From NCBI GenBank assembly GCA_025716815.1, contig JAIXMN010000040.1:62001-126000 (forward strand): a stretch of 64,000 nucleotides of DNA, in the 5' to 3' direction. This stretch comes from Dichotomocladium elegans. Taxonomy: Eukaryota; Mucoromycota; Mucoromycetes; Mucorales; Lichtheimiaceae. Below are positions 1-12,262 of the stretch, piece after piece. The notes beneath the pieces are model-generated. The model saw only the letters and a program-made list of their open reading frames with translations, was not told the origin of the DNA and ran no database searches. The stretch's first letter is position 1; the number at the start of each line of letters is the position of its first letter. The position numbers and the translations under genes are program-made.

Positions 1-1600
1 TCACTTTTGGCTGTGAGTGCTCCAGTGCATGTAACAAGTGCTATTTATTCAAATTTCATGATGTTTTCAAGATGATATTGGTGTCATTTCGGGCGTACAA
101 GAAATGAATACCTTCGTTGCCAAATTCCCCATGTCATCCACCGAGCTCGGTTTTGTCGTTGCGATCTTGGAGCTAGGTGCCTGGATTGGCTCTTGGTTAA
201 CGGCCTATCCTGCCGATCGGTTCAGTCGCAAATACACTATTGTTATTGCGTGCGCTGTTTTTGTGCTTGGAAGCGCTTTCCAAGGTGGTGCACAAAATGT
301 CTCATACTTGATGGCAGGTCGCTTTATCTGCGGATTGGGCGTGGGATCCCTGTCCATGCTTGTCCCAATGTACCAGTCCGAAATTGCCCCTCCCGAAGTT
401 CGCGGCTCTCTTGTCTCGCTTCAACAGCTCGCTGTAACTTTTGGGATCCTCATTGCCTTTTGGATTAATTTTGGCACCCAGTATATAAACAGCGAGGCTC
501 AATGGCGTATCCCACTATGTCTGCAGATTATCCTCGGCGTTTTTCTTGGCGTTGGCATCCTCTTCTTTCCTTTCTCTCCTCGTTGGCTCATGGGCCAAGG
601 TCGCGAAGAGGAGGCCATCCAAGTGCTCTCCAAAATTCGTCGACGTCCCATTGACGACCCCTTGGTGCAACAGGAATGGCGTGACATTAAGATATCTGTC
701 GAGTTTGACCGTGAATTGGAGCGCCAGCAATATCCACAATATATCGGTCAAGGCGTCAAAGGCCGCTTCATGATTAGTTTGATGGGCTACCGCGATCTCT
801 TCCGGCCGGGCATGTTTCGCCGCGTCATGATCGGTTCCGTTCTTATGTTTTTTCAGCAGTTTTGCGGCACCAACTCGCTTATCTACTATGCACCCACCAT
901 TTTTAAGTCAGTTGGGCTAACGGGGAATACAATCTCACTTTTAGCAACCGGAATTGTTGGCATCATCAACTTGGTTTCCACCATTCCGACAGTCCTGTTC
1001 CTTGATGTGATGGGCCGCAAGCGGACACTCATGGTCGCTTCAGTTTTTATGACGGCATCCATGGCAGTGGTCGCTATTATATCCGGAATTTACGAGGGCA
1101 ATTGGGTTGGAAACGAAGGCAAAGGGTGGGCCTGTGTTGCCATGACATACTTTTTCATTGCCAATTTCGCTTATGCCTGGGGGTACGTTTGTTTCTCCAA
1201 GTTTAAGCTTTCAGTGTATCTGACCTAACCCTCCAAACTTATCTCTAGACCAATCGGATGGGTTATCCCCGCTGAGATATTTCCTCTTCGTTCGCGCGCC
1301 AAAGCCATGTCTGTTACCACCAGTAGCAATTGGATGAACAATTTCATCATTGCACAGATTACTCCTCCTATGCTTGAGGGCATTGGATTTGGCACATACA
1401 TCTTTTTTGCCTGCTTCTGCTTTCTATCGCTTATATTCGTATGGTTCTTTGTTCCGGAAACCAAAGGTCGAACTCTCGAAGAGATGGATGAACTATTCGG
1501 TGGTAAAACGGCAAAATTGGATAAAGAGATTCTCCAGCGCATCGAGGAAAAATACAGCGGCGCCCATCTCCAACCGATGTGCAAGGATGCGTCTGCTTAA
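1..1600 (+). CDS. MFS sugar/hexose transporter, 5' end outside window
   Basis: Major facilitator superfamily sugar transporter of the plasma membrane, expected to move a hexose by proton symport or facilitated diffusion (family knowledge; substrate not readable). Exons 1..12, 72..1182 and 1249..1600. The first junction restores the family motif GYDIGVISG (gtgagt donor at 13, acceptor AG at 70-71) and the second restores AWGPIGWVIPAE (gtacgt donor at 1183, acceptor AG at 1247-1248). Visible family signatures are GRFICGLGVGS followed by an EIAPPEVRG block (sugar-transporter signature), SPRWLM, QQFCGTNSLIYYAPTIF, and a C-terminal PETKGRTLEEMDELF. About 490 codons are visible, so only the N-terminus and first membrane helix are missing. 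No frame breaks. Stop TAA at 1598-1600. Confidence 0.93.
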
Positions 1601-1840
1601 GGGGGGAAATGCTTCTCATTCTCTTTCTTCGCATGATGGCGTGGTTAACGTTTGTATATCCCTCCTTTGTCCCCTTTCTCTATCGTTATATCAGTGCCCC
1701 TATAGATATTATGTAACCGTTCCTTTTTCCTTAATCTTCCAAATCTTTGATGTTTAAAAATCACGTGCATTGTAGAGTTTTATACTTCATGCTAAATCGG
1801 GACATCGGCTGAAAATCGGAGTCACCGCCTGGGAATTTTG

Positions 1841-3148
1841 ATGGCCAATACAATCCCGATTTACCAGCTAGAGCATAAAATGCAGCTCATAAAAGCCTCC
1901 ACAGTTCGTCAGTGGAAGTTATCCACGATGGAATCACTCCTTGTATGCCCTGTATGTTGTACAGAATTAGACTCGCCAGTGACACTCTCTTGCGGATACA
2001 CCGTTTGCAAGCCTTGCATTCCCCCTCCATTTAAGGACTCTCAGCAATACGGGAACGAATACCCCACCTTTATCTGTCCGGTCAAAAGGTGCGATATCGA
2101 CGCGCATCTATTTTGCCGGGAACAAGGGGTCCATGTTGATGTCGTGGTAGAACGTGTCCTTGACATCCTAGGCAAAGAAGACAAGCCATCGCTGCCGAAA
2201 CGAGCACGCCTTCCACCAATATCTTCAATGCCCAGTAGCATGATCGCGAACCTATTGGAATGCCCAGGTTGCAGCACAGTGTTCAGGGACCCAATTACCA
2301 CTCACTGTGGGCACGTATATTGCCGCCTATGTCTCTTAAAGTTCAAAATTGTTAGCAAGCCGTGTATGCAGTGTAAAAGTCCATTGCCGCAATTCAATCA
2401 CTTCTTCAACCGAGCAGCTACTAATCGGATTATCCAGCGACTGATTGAAGCCCATGTTTCAGGCGTCTCTGATCGGGAAACAATTTCCGACTTGGAGTCG
2501 TCGTTCCAGCGATCTGTCTTCGTCACGGGTCTCGTTGTCCTGCCAAAACAGCATGTACGCCTCCCAGTTTTCACACCTAACCACTTGCGCATGCTTCGAC
2601 ACGCCATCTTCAGCTCTGGTTCTCGCCTCTTACTAGCCGCTGTTCATAGCAGCCGGTCAACCATGGCAAAATTCGGAACTATTGCAGAAATCACTATGGT
2701 CGATCAGTGTAAATCAGGCACTCTCCTTCTGGATGTTGTTGGCCTGGAGCGCTTTACTGCATCGTATATTGAAGATGATCACCTGGGGCAGCATATGAAA
2801 GGTGATATGTCCCTTTTAACAGCGCAATGCACCCTGATCAGAAACCATCACCCAAGAGATCTACAGGATCACGAGGACATAGAGGCTCTCGCAAGTCACA
2901 TACGACACCTTTTAAAGCAGCTTGCACGAAGTCCACCCCCTGCGCTCTTGCTTGGTGTCCTTTGGTTCGAAACGATGCAGCGCATTCATGGCCAGCTACC
3001 AGCTACCGGAGCTGAGGATACCTTGTGGTGGACTGCCGCTGCTTTGCCCCTTAATGCAGCAGAAAGATATGAACTCTTGCGTACAATACCATTGTACGAC
3101 AAGTTGGATTTGGTACTTTCCCGCATCAAGCAACTGATTTCTCAATAG
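1841..3148 (+). CDS. RING-finger and LON-domain protein (LONRF-like)
   Basis: Single-exon gene, 435 residues from ATG 1841 (in-frame ATGs at 1880 and 1928 are possible later starts). Two cysteine-rich RING-like modules are visible. The first, at about residues 36-90, has CPVC, then CGYTVCKPC, where the usual Cys-Gly-His is Cys-Gly-Tyr. The second, at about 141-183, is a canonical C3HC4 RING (CPGC, CGHVYCRLC, CMQC). Residues about 228-435 match the Lon-protease N-terminal substrate-binding fold and end in a typical LPLNAAERYELL block. This is the LONRF architecture, so a ubiquitin E3 ligase role is inferred. No AAA+ or Lon peptidase part is present, so it is not a Lon protease. The degenerate first RING may not bind two zincs. 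Confidence 0.82.
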   Translation: MANTIPIYQLEHKMQLIKASTVRQWKLSTMESLLVCPVCCTELDSPVTLSCGYTVCKPCIPPPFKDSQQYGNEYPTFICPVKRCDIDAHLFCREQGVHVDVVVERVLDILGKEDKPSLPKRARLPPISSMPSSMIANLLECPGCSTVFRDPITTHCGHVYCRLCLLKFKIVSKPCMQCKSPLPQFNHFFNRAATNRIIQRLIEAHVSGVSDRETISDLESSFQRSVFVTGLVVLPKQHVRLPVFTPNHLRMLRHAIFSSGSRLLLAAVHSSRSTMAKFGTIAEITMVDQCKSGTLLLDVVGLERFTASYIEDDHLGQHMKGDMSLLTAQCTLIRNHHPRDLQDHEDIEALASHIRHLLKQLARSPPPALLLGVLWFETMQRIHGQLPATGAEDTLWWTAAALPLNAAERYELLRTIPLYDKLDLVLSRIKQLISQ

Positions 3149-5753
3149 CGTCAGGAACATATTCATCACTTATTGATTTAGGTTCTCCCTTCCCGTTATC
3201 ATCTCTTTTCTCATTCGTAATAACTTCTTTCCTTAAATGCATCTATGCATACTTCATCATTATATGCCTTTTTCTATATGCCTTTCACCTCCCACTATGC
3301 CGTAGTTACTTGAAGAACTATATCATGCTTCTTAGTACTGTAATAAAATCCCATGTAAGAGATTCGTATTTATATTCCATATCGTTATTATGCTTAGACC
3401 GTCTAGTTGTAGTATATGCACATTGGAATAGCAAGGTTTTATCTTATATGAATCTGCATATCGAATGGGTGTCTTCTATGGATGATCCTTAACTGAGCGT
3501 TATATTAGGAAACAGGTATCCAAGAACTACGTAATCACACCCTTCGCGTCTGATGCTTATATTTTCATATGTGATACAACTTCACAGGTTGACCAGATCA
3601 CCTCGAATGATGCACATTCAGGATAGCACCCCGTGATTTAAGATGGGAAAGGGGTCATGTAAGTTAATGAAATGAGATCTTTTCTTGCTTAGAGAAATAC
3701 GGCTCAACTTTAAGCGTCTTGGAGGGGGGGTTCTGCATAAAAATCGGCCTTGGTCATTCAATGACGTTTGGAACTATTTGGCCATAATTGTTTGATAATC
3801 ATGACTTCATACCATGACTTTTATGTGCAAACAACTAGAATGTCACCCTGATACTCTCTTTTGCCTCTTTTGATCATTTTTATGCTTTCTCTGAAACAAA
3901 GTTCACGGTATAAAGACTTTTTTAGATTTTATGATACATATTTCTTCCTATGTTATATCAGTTTATAACCTACCCACGTAGTTGTCTCGGTTAATATTTT
4001 TATAATGGCTTCTTGTCATATGTAAATGAACGCTGCTCAAACGTCTACATTTTGTGAACGTTATCAGATAGGATCCACGCTATAAAATCTGAGTTAAATG
4101 TTCTGCTTCAAATATGTGTATAAGCAGCGCTATGCGCCTTCCCTAATAACTGCATGTCGTGTGTTTAAGGGTCCAATCGCATTTATTAGCAAGAAATCCC
4201 ATATTTGATGATGGGTAATATCATTCGCGCAAGGATCGCCGCCTTTAACTATCCCGTGTTGCATTTAGATATCGTATAAATCATATCCATCAACTTCCAA
4301 ATCCCATGTGGTTCATGCTTGATCAGTTGTTAAACCATGAAACTTTCTGTATACGGAGCTTAAACGAGAGACTTCTTATTAAAAGAACAAAGCTGCAACA
4401 GTTTTCACAATTTCCTGAACCCGCTTTGGGTGATAGAACGCCAGCTGCTGCGTATAGCAGTTATTTTATATGACTAAAAATGACTGGAATAAAATGCTCC
4501 TCGTCATCAATGTCATATCTCTTTTGGATTAGTCCAACCGTACAGAGAGAACCAACTGCGTTCAATATCTTCATTCCAATCGCCTTGTCATCGTATGATG
4601 ACGGGATGTATTAGGAACACACGTACGCAGGAAGTGGGTCTCAAGAATATCAAGCGAAATATAACCCCGATTTCCTGAGCGAGAACTCCGTTGCATCTTG
4701 GAGCACTACGTTCCCAGAAGGGGAAGAGCCCTTCCTCTTCCGCTTCTGAGCATTTAGCAAGACACTTTGGTCGTTTACAACATCATAGGTAAACTTCTGA
4801 CCTCGCTCATAGTGATGGTACACTCTCCTCATGTACCTATATTTCCAAAAATATTGTACAGCTACCTTGATACTTTCAGCGGTATCTTTATGACATGCGA
4901 TCTTCATTGAGGGAATCACACCTGAGTTCTGCTCCGAGCGAAATTGATTTGACCTTATTGAGAAGTCACAATTACACCATCGTAAGCAGGACGTTACCCT
5001 AAGCTTTTTTTGCAGATTGCAACGAAATCGTTTTCTAAGGTCATGAGTTTTGATCGCTGTGGGGGTTTGGGGTTGTATGGACTATGATATTTAAAATGGG
5101 ATAATATGGCCCCAATTGATTGCCTTAATCGTGCGGTTGAGAATGAAGAAGGGCCATTGCTCCTGTTTCAGGCTAAGATCCGACATGGATAAGCCGCAAT
5201 AACCAGTGCCCCTGGTTATTATCAAGTAGCTTCCTGGACCCAAGCTTGGAGTCAACAATTCGGTTCGTCCACGTAGGATACTGTTTCGGATCCTTGGGCT
5301 TGCCCAGTCTTTCATGTGTACTGCAGCTTTTTGGGGAGCACGGCGGGTCTCGGCGAAATATCAGACCGTGACATTAGCGGCACTAACTAATATAACTCCG
5401 ATACCCAGTAATCAATATAAAAAACCAGCGGTTGGTCTCTTCCTTTTTACTCACCCCTTCTACCGCCAAACTTGCTGACTTGTTATGACAGTAAAGTGGT
5501 TCTTTATTAACAAAGAGCTGGGAATAAGGAAAATGCAGTTCAAAATAATCACCAGGAGCGCTCGATAAGTGTGCTTTCAGGTTTCATGGTTTGAACAAAT
5601 TTATTTATATGTACCAAAGTTAAGCGAAAACGAAAACAGTTTGTCCCAGAGGTGGCCAATAAAGAAAAAAAAAAAAACGTTGAGACTGGGTCCGGAAAGC
5701 GGTCACGATTTCCGTTTTGGTCTTTTTTCCCCAACCATACCCCTTTCTTCTCT
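3149..5753. other. Intergenic region, no convincing gene
   Basis: About 2.6 kb of AT-rich DNA between the RING/LON gene and the NSUN gene. The only open frames are short and without recognisable motifs: minus-strand 4650..4919 (89 codons, Lys/Arg-rich) and minus-strand 5091..5315 (74 codons). Neither has family signatures or clear splice context. They could be decayed transposon pieces or chance frames. No tRNA, LTR pair or terminal repeat was recognised. Confidence 0.5.
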
Positions 5754-7070
5754 ATGCAAAACCACATACCATCGGCAGATCTCGATGATACTCCCTCAGT
5801 AGTGGGCATACCCTTTGACATTAACAGCCTTCCTTCATCATTTAAGAAGTTCCTTAGTGATAATGACATCGATCCTCGGATTTACACTATTACGGATCTT
5901 CCACGCTACATACGAGTTAATCTAAATGCGGCGGAGGACAAGATACCGGATCTTGACGATCTTCGGGATCAGCTTGCTGCGTCTGAAGTTTGGGAGGTCA
6001 AACGAGGGATATTTGGTTTCTTACACCCGAAAAAGCGGCTGGTTGATATACCTGCGTAATTATCATCTTACGGGAAACGTTTGCCTGGTATATATATTTT
6101 GGCTTATTTCATCTGTTATTACCATAGATACAAGAGTGGAAGCGTCTTTGGAATCGATCTAAGCTCCGTAATGGCAGTAGAAGCTCTTGATCTCGCGCCA
6201 AGTGACCAAGTGCTTGACCTTTGCTGCGCGCCAGGTGCCAAGCTTTGCATGATTGCTAACCTTATTGAAGCCTCTGGCAGTGCTACAGGTGTTGATTGTG
6301 CCAAACATCGGCTGGCGACTTGTCGATCTCTGCTCAAAAAATACAAGGTCGGCAACCACGTTCGTCTTTTTGAAGCAGACAGCACGACTTTTCGTGTACC
6401 ACCACCGCTCCCACCCAAAGAACGTCAACAGAAAAGCTCGACTCAGCATAAGCCGGTGAGGCCATTTTGGGCACCAAGGCTACTCCGGTTTGATCCGCAG
6501 ACGTCAGCGGCGTTGTATGACAAAGTGCTTGTAGATGCGGAATGCACGCACGATGGATCCATCAGTCATATACTGAAGGTGAGGAAAAAGAAAAGCGATC
6601 AGTTCCATTTGATTCACCAGGGAGTTAGTACGAAAAATGGGGTTGGGATGCTTTTGAAAGAAATTTCATGAACCCTGATCGGTTGTCGAGCGTTTGCCAA
6701 TTGCAGGTATGTTTTTCCTTGCGGGAGAGGAGATAAGAAAACTCATCTGGAACATAAATATCGTTAGCGCAATCTCATGAAACAAGGCTGGAACATGCTC
6801 AAGAACAATGGAATCATGGTGTACAGTACATGCTCGTTAACAGTGCAGCAGAATGAAGGCAACATTGCATGGTTTTTGAATGAATATCACGAAGACGCGG
6901 TATTGGAACCGGTGGAGAGTCCTGGAATCACCCTTGCGCCTATTAAAAAAGTAGAGACCGCAAGTGCTGAGATAGAGCAGATGATGATGAATTGTTTGAG
7001 GTTTGATCCAATTGTTAGTCGGACAAGTGGGTTCTTCCTCGCTAGAATACGTAAACGATCCACAGTGTAA
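5754..7070 (+). CDS. NSUN-family RNA (cytosine-5) methyltransferase
   Basis: Four exons: 5754..6055, 6128..6578, 6629..6706 and 6768..7070, giving 377 residues. Every junction keeps frame and restores family motifs (DIPAYKSGSVFGID, HILKYEKWGWDAFERN, QLQRNLMKQGW). The SAM-binding motif I is DLCCAPGAKL. The motif VI cysteine lies in YSTCSLTVQQNE. The motif IV region reads VDAECTHDGS instead of the usual DxPCSG, a variant I associate with a eukaryotic NSUN subgroup. The protein would transfer methyl from SAM to C5 of cytosine in tRNA or rRNA; the target is not determinable here. A GTG-initiated extension upstream (5652) is not a valid start, so ATG 5754 is chosen; a small 5' exon cannot be excluded. 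The CBS gene follows 261 bp downstream on the same strand. Confidence 0.9.
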
Positions 7071-7331
7071 ATGATTACAGTAAAGCAGCAGTTTGCATCA
7101 TGCAACACAGTGAGTGGATGGTACGATTTCGCTTGGGCAGTGTGTGCCACCCGAGGAGTGAATCCCCCTAGTAGGAAATCTGTACCACCGGCAACACCGC
7201 ACCACCCCCGCTTTTTGTATTCGAGACCTCAAACATGCAATGGCCCTACGGCATTATTTACATTTTTAGGATTGGAGCGCCCAGCTTACCCTTACCTATT
7301 ACACTCTTTCTTTCGCTCTCCTCCACGTAAC

Positions 7332-8432
7332 ATGGCAAACATCACTGAAATGAAGCCAAACGACCTGACACTTGCGCATAACAAAAGGTCGCTAATTGCT
7401 GTGAGCCCAGTTGTGTCCATTCAGACAGCCTTGAATCTCCTACAGAATAACAAGATCACGTCGCTGCCCGTATTTTCCCATGATAGCACCCAAGTGGTTA
7501 GCATCGTCAACCTCTTCGACATCCTTCTGTATCTTGTTGGAGGTTCAGATACCGTAAGCAAGACAACCTCGAAATTAAACGATCCAATCGAAAATGTACT
7601 TGGCCTTGACACCGACCGTGAGAGCTACTGGATGCACAAGTCCGACAGCCAGGATACTTTGTATGATGTAAGTACACTCAGCTACCTCTTTCGAGCATGT
7701 GTGAATCTCATGTCTCTTGTGTCCCACACTCTGTAGACCCTTCGCGCTTTTGCATCGGGTGTGCACCGGTCGCTGGTGATTGATTATATCAATCCCAACG
7801 AGGGAACATGGTTGCTTTCGCAAACGGATATCATCCGGCACATCTATAACTCTCCTGAATGTATTGAAGGGCTCGTAGATATCGATGCAACCGTCAGTTC
7901 ACTCGGCTTTGACAAGAAACCACCGCTCGTGAGTGTCTCGGCATCACAATCCGCCTTGAGTGGGTACAGGCTTGTGGCCGAAAAAAACCTAAGCGGTGTT
8001 CCGATTGTAGACGAGTATGTCCTTCTTTTGCTCGGTTTTATTTTCGAATACGAAACGTTAGCTAATTCCGTGGCTTAATTAAGAAATGGAAACCTGCTCG
8101 GAGACCTGTGCTTGGAGGATTTGCCAGGGGCCAACTTGGATACATTCGAGCAATTGACCCTCCCCTGTATTGAATATATCAAGGTAAAACGAAAGAGCAG
8201 CACACGCACACGCACATAAACTAAAACGACAAGTTCGTTCTGCTAGTATCATTTGGATACAATTAAACTACCTGTGGGCACACCAGAAACCACTTTGCGG
8301 GAAATCCTTACGATCATGGTCAAGCAGGATGCACATCGCGTATGGATTAAGCAGAATAGAGAATCCAGCAAAGTTATCGGCGTCATCTCGATGTCAGACA
8401 TTATTGGGCTACTGTGCAAAAAGCGCAATTGA
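7332..8432 (+). CDS. CBS-domain protein (SNF4/AMPK-gamma-like architecture)
   Basis: Four exons, 7332..7667, 7737..8014, 8084..8183 and 8247..8432, total 900 nt, 299 residues. Splice phases 0, 2 and 0 all fit. CBS-type segments recur: SVSPVVSIQTALNLL-type near the N-terminus with NKITSLPVFS, then EKNLSGVPIVDENGNLLGDL after the second junction, and finally TIKLPVGTPETTLREIL with VIGVISMSDIIGLL at the C-terminus. This is two CBS pairs (Bateman modules), which bind adenine nucleotides in known relatives. No other domain is present. It is similar in layout to yeast Snf4/Sds23-type regulators, but I cannot assign an orthologue. Convergent with ATP12. Confidence 0.8.
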
Positions 8433-9188
8433 ATTGCGTACATCTTTTCCATATGTTATTGATGAGAAAAATATAGGCCTTCAATCCCTCGCTTCTTCTC
8501 TCGCACGACACTTGCCGCAATACTACCTGCACAGAGCATAGAATGGTCGATATAATCGGTTCTATCTAGTGTTCTGAAATGATTCTCAGATGATATATAC
8601 ACTATACTAAAATGTCCATATGCCTATCTTATGTGATTTCAGTTGATTTTTTGCCGCTTTAGAAATGCATCACATGACTCAGGGCGGTGTCCTCAGTACT
8701 GATAATACCGAGCAGGAGCAACCTCTTCACATCCTTGATACAAATATCTTAAGTTCATGCCTTAACTTGATACACATCGTTCATCGGTGGAACCTTGGAC
8801 TAGCTGTCGGGATTCCAGATCAGTTTAAGATGCAGCATGACATGCAGTAGCCATAAAGGGGCCTTGCATAGGAAACAGGAGCAAGAGCGTCGATGGATGC
8901 AGGAGCGATCTCGGAATTAAACTTCGTCGAGACTCTTTTGGCACCAGCAAAGAAAGAAGAGAAAGCGCGTCAATTGGAAGCTGCGGGCCTAGTAACGACA
9001 GCTCGGCTGGGCACTATATCAGCCTCTTTTAAGGCGATAATGGACAAGATGGATATATATGAACATACCGAATGTTATTCACTGAAGAACTGACAGCTTT
9101 TTTGGTCCTCAACTGTCGTCGGTTGCTTCAACCTATCCACGCCAATCTTTTATTGCTTATATCAAGTGGGCCTTCAAAAATAAAAATA
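8433..9188. other. Intergenic region between convergent genes
   Basis: Between the stops of the CBS gene and ATP12. It carries a plus-strand open frame at 8893..9093 with Ala/Glu/Lys-rich helix-like sequence but no family motif, and another at 8665..8850. Neither is supported as a gene. It should hold the 3' UTRs and polyadenylation signals of both genes. Confidence 0.5.
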
Positions 9189-10331
9189 TCAATGCTTATG
9201 CATTACCGCCGCCGCTACAGAGCCTAGTGTTTGACGGATATATTCACGCTCCACATCATGGCCTATTTGCACGTTTCTTTTAAAAAAGAGAACATAACTT
9301 TGCGAAACTAACAACTCACTGTCTTCCACTTCTCCCCATCGATCAATCTGAGCGTTCATTTCAACATGTGCTGCCTGTGCTGCCTGTTCCACGGTAAGTG
9401 CGTTCTTGACCACTGCCAGCCCAATCAAAAAGCTTTTGGAGCTCATCACAGCCTTTTCAAAAGCAGCCAGTTCGAGCGGATCCATCTGCTCCACCACATC
9501 CCTCAACTTATTTCGCGTTTCGGTGGGCTGCGAGACTGCAAAAATGCCGGTGGTGGTGTTGATATTGACGCCATATGTCGTGCTTGCCCAGTTAATAAGC
9601 GGTTTCCAATGCATATCTTGCAATTTCGTCAGTGCTTCGGGGTGATCCTCGTGGTAGCATGTAGCATCCGTGTCAAAGTAAGTCATTAGCTTATCGATTA
9701 CCTGGCCACGCACTGCCGGGTCTTCCGCACGAGAAGGGTCGAGTGCATCAAAAGCCCTGGCGATGATGGACGTCTACAGGGTTACTACGGGTTAGAAATA
9801 CAAAAATATTACCAACGAAAAGCTCATACCAGGGGAAGCGAGTGCGATTTTAAGCTTTCTGTTTGAGTCTCCCACTCGGCAGCAGTTAGATATGCAAGAG
9901 GCCGCTGATCAAGGTTAAACTTGACAATATGTCGGCCATTGGGAGTGCGCAGTTTTCGTTTGTCGAGCATGACTGTCACGCCGTCTAAGTTTCCCCAAGC
10001 ATCCAAAAGCATGACGTCAGTATTCAGGAAGCTGGAGTCTTTGCTCAATAACGACTGAACGTACCTTGTTCTTCCTTTACCCACGCTTCCTTCCAAAATC
10101 GCTTCATTGTGCGCTCAGCAACTATTTAATACTATAAGCGCAAGCAATCCACAATCACTACACGAAAACAGTTCCGTGTGTAATTCATGTTAGATTCGGC
10201 ATACTTTTGGCGGCAACCTCAGCTTTCGCCGGATCGATCGCTGCTTGCTGATGCATGCTCAATGTTGTCGAGAAAAAACGCATAGATCGGCCGATCCAAC
10301 GCTTTCCGAATTGTAGAGAAGAGCAAGACAT
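9189..10331 (-). CDS. ATP12: Mitochondrial F1-ATPase assembly chaperone ATP12
   Basis: Four exons on the minus strand: 10331..10205, 10121..10065, 9984..9830 and 9773..9189; 924 nt, 307 residues. Junctions restore KIAERTMKRFWKEA, KEEQDGVTVMLDKRKLRTP and LPLTSIIARAFDAL. These are the ATP12 family hallmarks (FWK start, the LRTPNG strand, AAEWETQ, LPLTS). The N-terminus (RWIGRSMRFFSTTLS) is Arg/Ser-rich without acids, as in a matrix targeting presequence. ATP12 binds the free F1 alpha subunit in the matrix until the alpha-beta hexamer forms. ATG 10331 is preferred over the in-frame ATG at 10382 because it starts the presequence directly. Same strand as, and 372 bp beyond, the end of COQ1. Confidence 0.9.
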
Positions 10332-10703
10332 TTGGAGTGCAGAATGCAGACGGTGCTTCCGGTGAAAAAAATAAAGGAACAACTGTCAACAAATTATAGC
10401 GATGTTGGCCGTCGGTCAACCAAAATATTTATCTCACTCGGCCACAGTGACTTTATATGGTACAACATCATAAATTGTCGACGCTCTTCACTGGGATTAC
10501 AGTCAAAAGCCTCTATCACCTTATTAGCAGCACAATAGTATATCATATCATAAGACGCTCAAAGCGAAAAGAGGATCATTTGTTTCCAACATGTAGGAGT
10601 AGGGTGAAATTGATGCTGAGAATGTTTTGATGCAGTGGATTGGATGGGCAAGGGTAAAAACTCGCTCTATAATTGGAAGATATGTACACTCTATGTAGGT
10701 GAC
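10332..10703. other. Intergenic spacer, presumed ATP12 promoter and COQ1 3' UTR
   Basis: 372 bp between COQ1 and ATP12, both minus strand. No coding signal. By position it must hold the ATP12 promoter and the COQ1 3' end; I saw no distinctive regulatory motif. Confidence 0.5.
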
Positions 10704-12262
10704 TTAATGGCGTCTGATAAGGAGCTTTTCTGCTAATTGTATCAATGCAGATCGAGCGTCGGAGGCTGGGAGTCGTTTGATGAGGGATATCGCTCTGTCG
10801 CAATGTTCTTCAGCAAGGGAGAGCGTCTTCTTCAAACCATCGCTTTGGTATACGAGTAGCCTCGCCTGATGGAGGACGATAAAAGTCAGTACCTTCCTCC
10901 ATATAGCCCTGAACAGTATTTCATGTTTTACCTTATCCACATCCCCCTCATTAGAGAATTTGCGTTTGATCAAGGGCTCTAGTTCAGGAAATTCTTCGCA
11001 AGCGAAGAGCACGGGTGCGGTGGCCAGACCGAGTTTCAAGTCGGCGCCAGCTGGCTTGCCAAGGTCGGCAGTGGATACGGTGAAATCAAGCATATCATCC
11101 ACAAGCTGACAAAACGACTGTTAGTTTCCAGAAAACCCTACTATTACCACTAGAACCTAACCTGGAACGCAATACCAATATTGCGGCCAAATTCGAAGGC
11201 TATGTCAACCACCTCAGTCGTACATCCACCCAGGACTGCAGACGATTTGCAGCTCTGCGCAATCAAGCTTCCGGTTTTCATATACGTCTTCTCGATATAA
11301 TAGTCGAACGTTGACTTGTTCCGAACGCCATTCTCATCACGTGTGTTCTTTAATTGCATGAACTCACCCTCAACAAGATTAGCAATGCAAGTTGCCATCA
11401 GTTCGATGCACTCTGGGTCTCGCAGGCGTGCCAAAGCCAGCGATGCACGCGCAAGCAAAAAATCGCCGCCCAAAACTGCCATCTTGTTCCCAAAGCTAGC
11501 ATTAGCTGAAGGTAGGTTGCGCCGAGTTTCAGATGCGTCAATTACATCATCATGAAGTAGTGATGCTGTGTGGATCATTTCAGTGATTTCTGCGAGACGT
11601 CGTTGGGTTGGCAGGATGACGCAGCCTTGATGTGTAATGGATGGAGTATAATGGATTTGCTGGTCAAATGTACCAGTGGACGTGATGTTTTTTAAGCCAT
11701 GGGATATGGGTGTGTCGATGGATTGGTAATCGACCGGGCTGGAAGGATTTTTGTCGGCAATGCTGGTCGCCTGGGCGATGAGCAGTACCAGTAATGGACG
11801 AACATGCTTACCGTCTGCACTGAAATAGTGTTTTGTCACCTTATTCAGGAAAGGGTGACCGCTCCCCAATAATTTGGCAATGTTTCCCTTGAGATCCCAC
11901 AGATCACGGCCGACAAGTTTTGCAGGGTCAATGATGCGTAGTGGTGGATTTGTTGTTCCTCCGACTGTCACCGCTTCTTTATCGCTTTCGACCAGATTTC
12001 GGGCTTCCCAAACAGCCTGATTCCATGTCGATGCTTCGCCAGTAAAATCGGCTGTTGCCATTGTCGCGTTTTTACCTCGTAAACCCAGCACGGTGTTGAG
12101 TCCGTCAGCGATCTTGCCCAATGGAGAAATCCCAGTTTCCTGTTCAGGTTCGGCAGCTGTCTTGCTATAATGACGAAAAGCATATGCCAATCGAAACCTT
12201 CTGCCGAGACAGGACCTAGAAGCAACATTGTTTCTCGAAGCTCGAATTATGGCTAGTATCAT
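10704..12262 (-). CDS. COQ1: Polyprenyl (hexa/decaprenyl) diphosphate synthase, ubiquinone pathway
   Basis: Three exons on the minus strand: 12262..11162, 11105..10932 and 10865..10704, 479 codons, all introns phase 0. The first aspartate-rich motif DDVID (residues 238-242, followed by ASETRR) and the second DDMLD (370-374) coordinate the Mg-diphosphate; the second sits right after the first intron. Further family features are GKHVRPLLVLL, GDFLLARAS, YMKTGSLIAQS and the C-terminal RLPASDARSALIQLA. Residues about 171-213 form the variable loop typical of fungal Coq1. The N-terminus is Arg-rich and acid-poor, as in a mitochondrial presequence. The enzyme extends farnesyl/geranylgeranyl diphosphate to the ubiquinone side chain; chain length cannot be read off here. 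Confidence 0.93.

Noticed and set aside
1838..1840. TTG start for the RING/LON gene
   Set aside because: Nuclear fungal genes start at ATG; ATG 1841 follows directly.
4650..5315. Minus-strand frames upstream of NSUN
   Set aside because: Too short and without any recognisable domain or supporting splice sites.
8893..9093. Small gene between CBS and ATP12
   Set aside because: Helical, charged frame, but no motif, no splice context and it lies in the 3' intergenic region of convergent genes.
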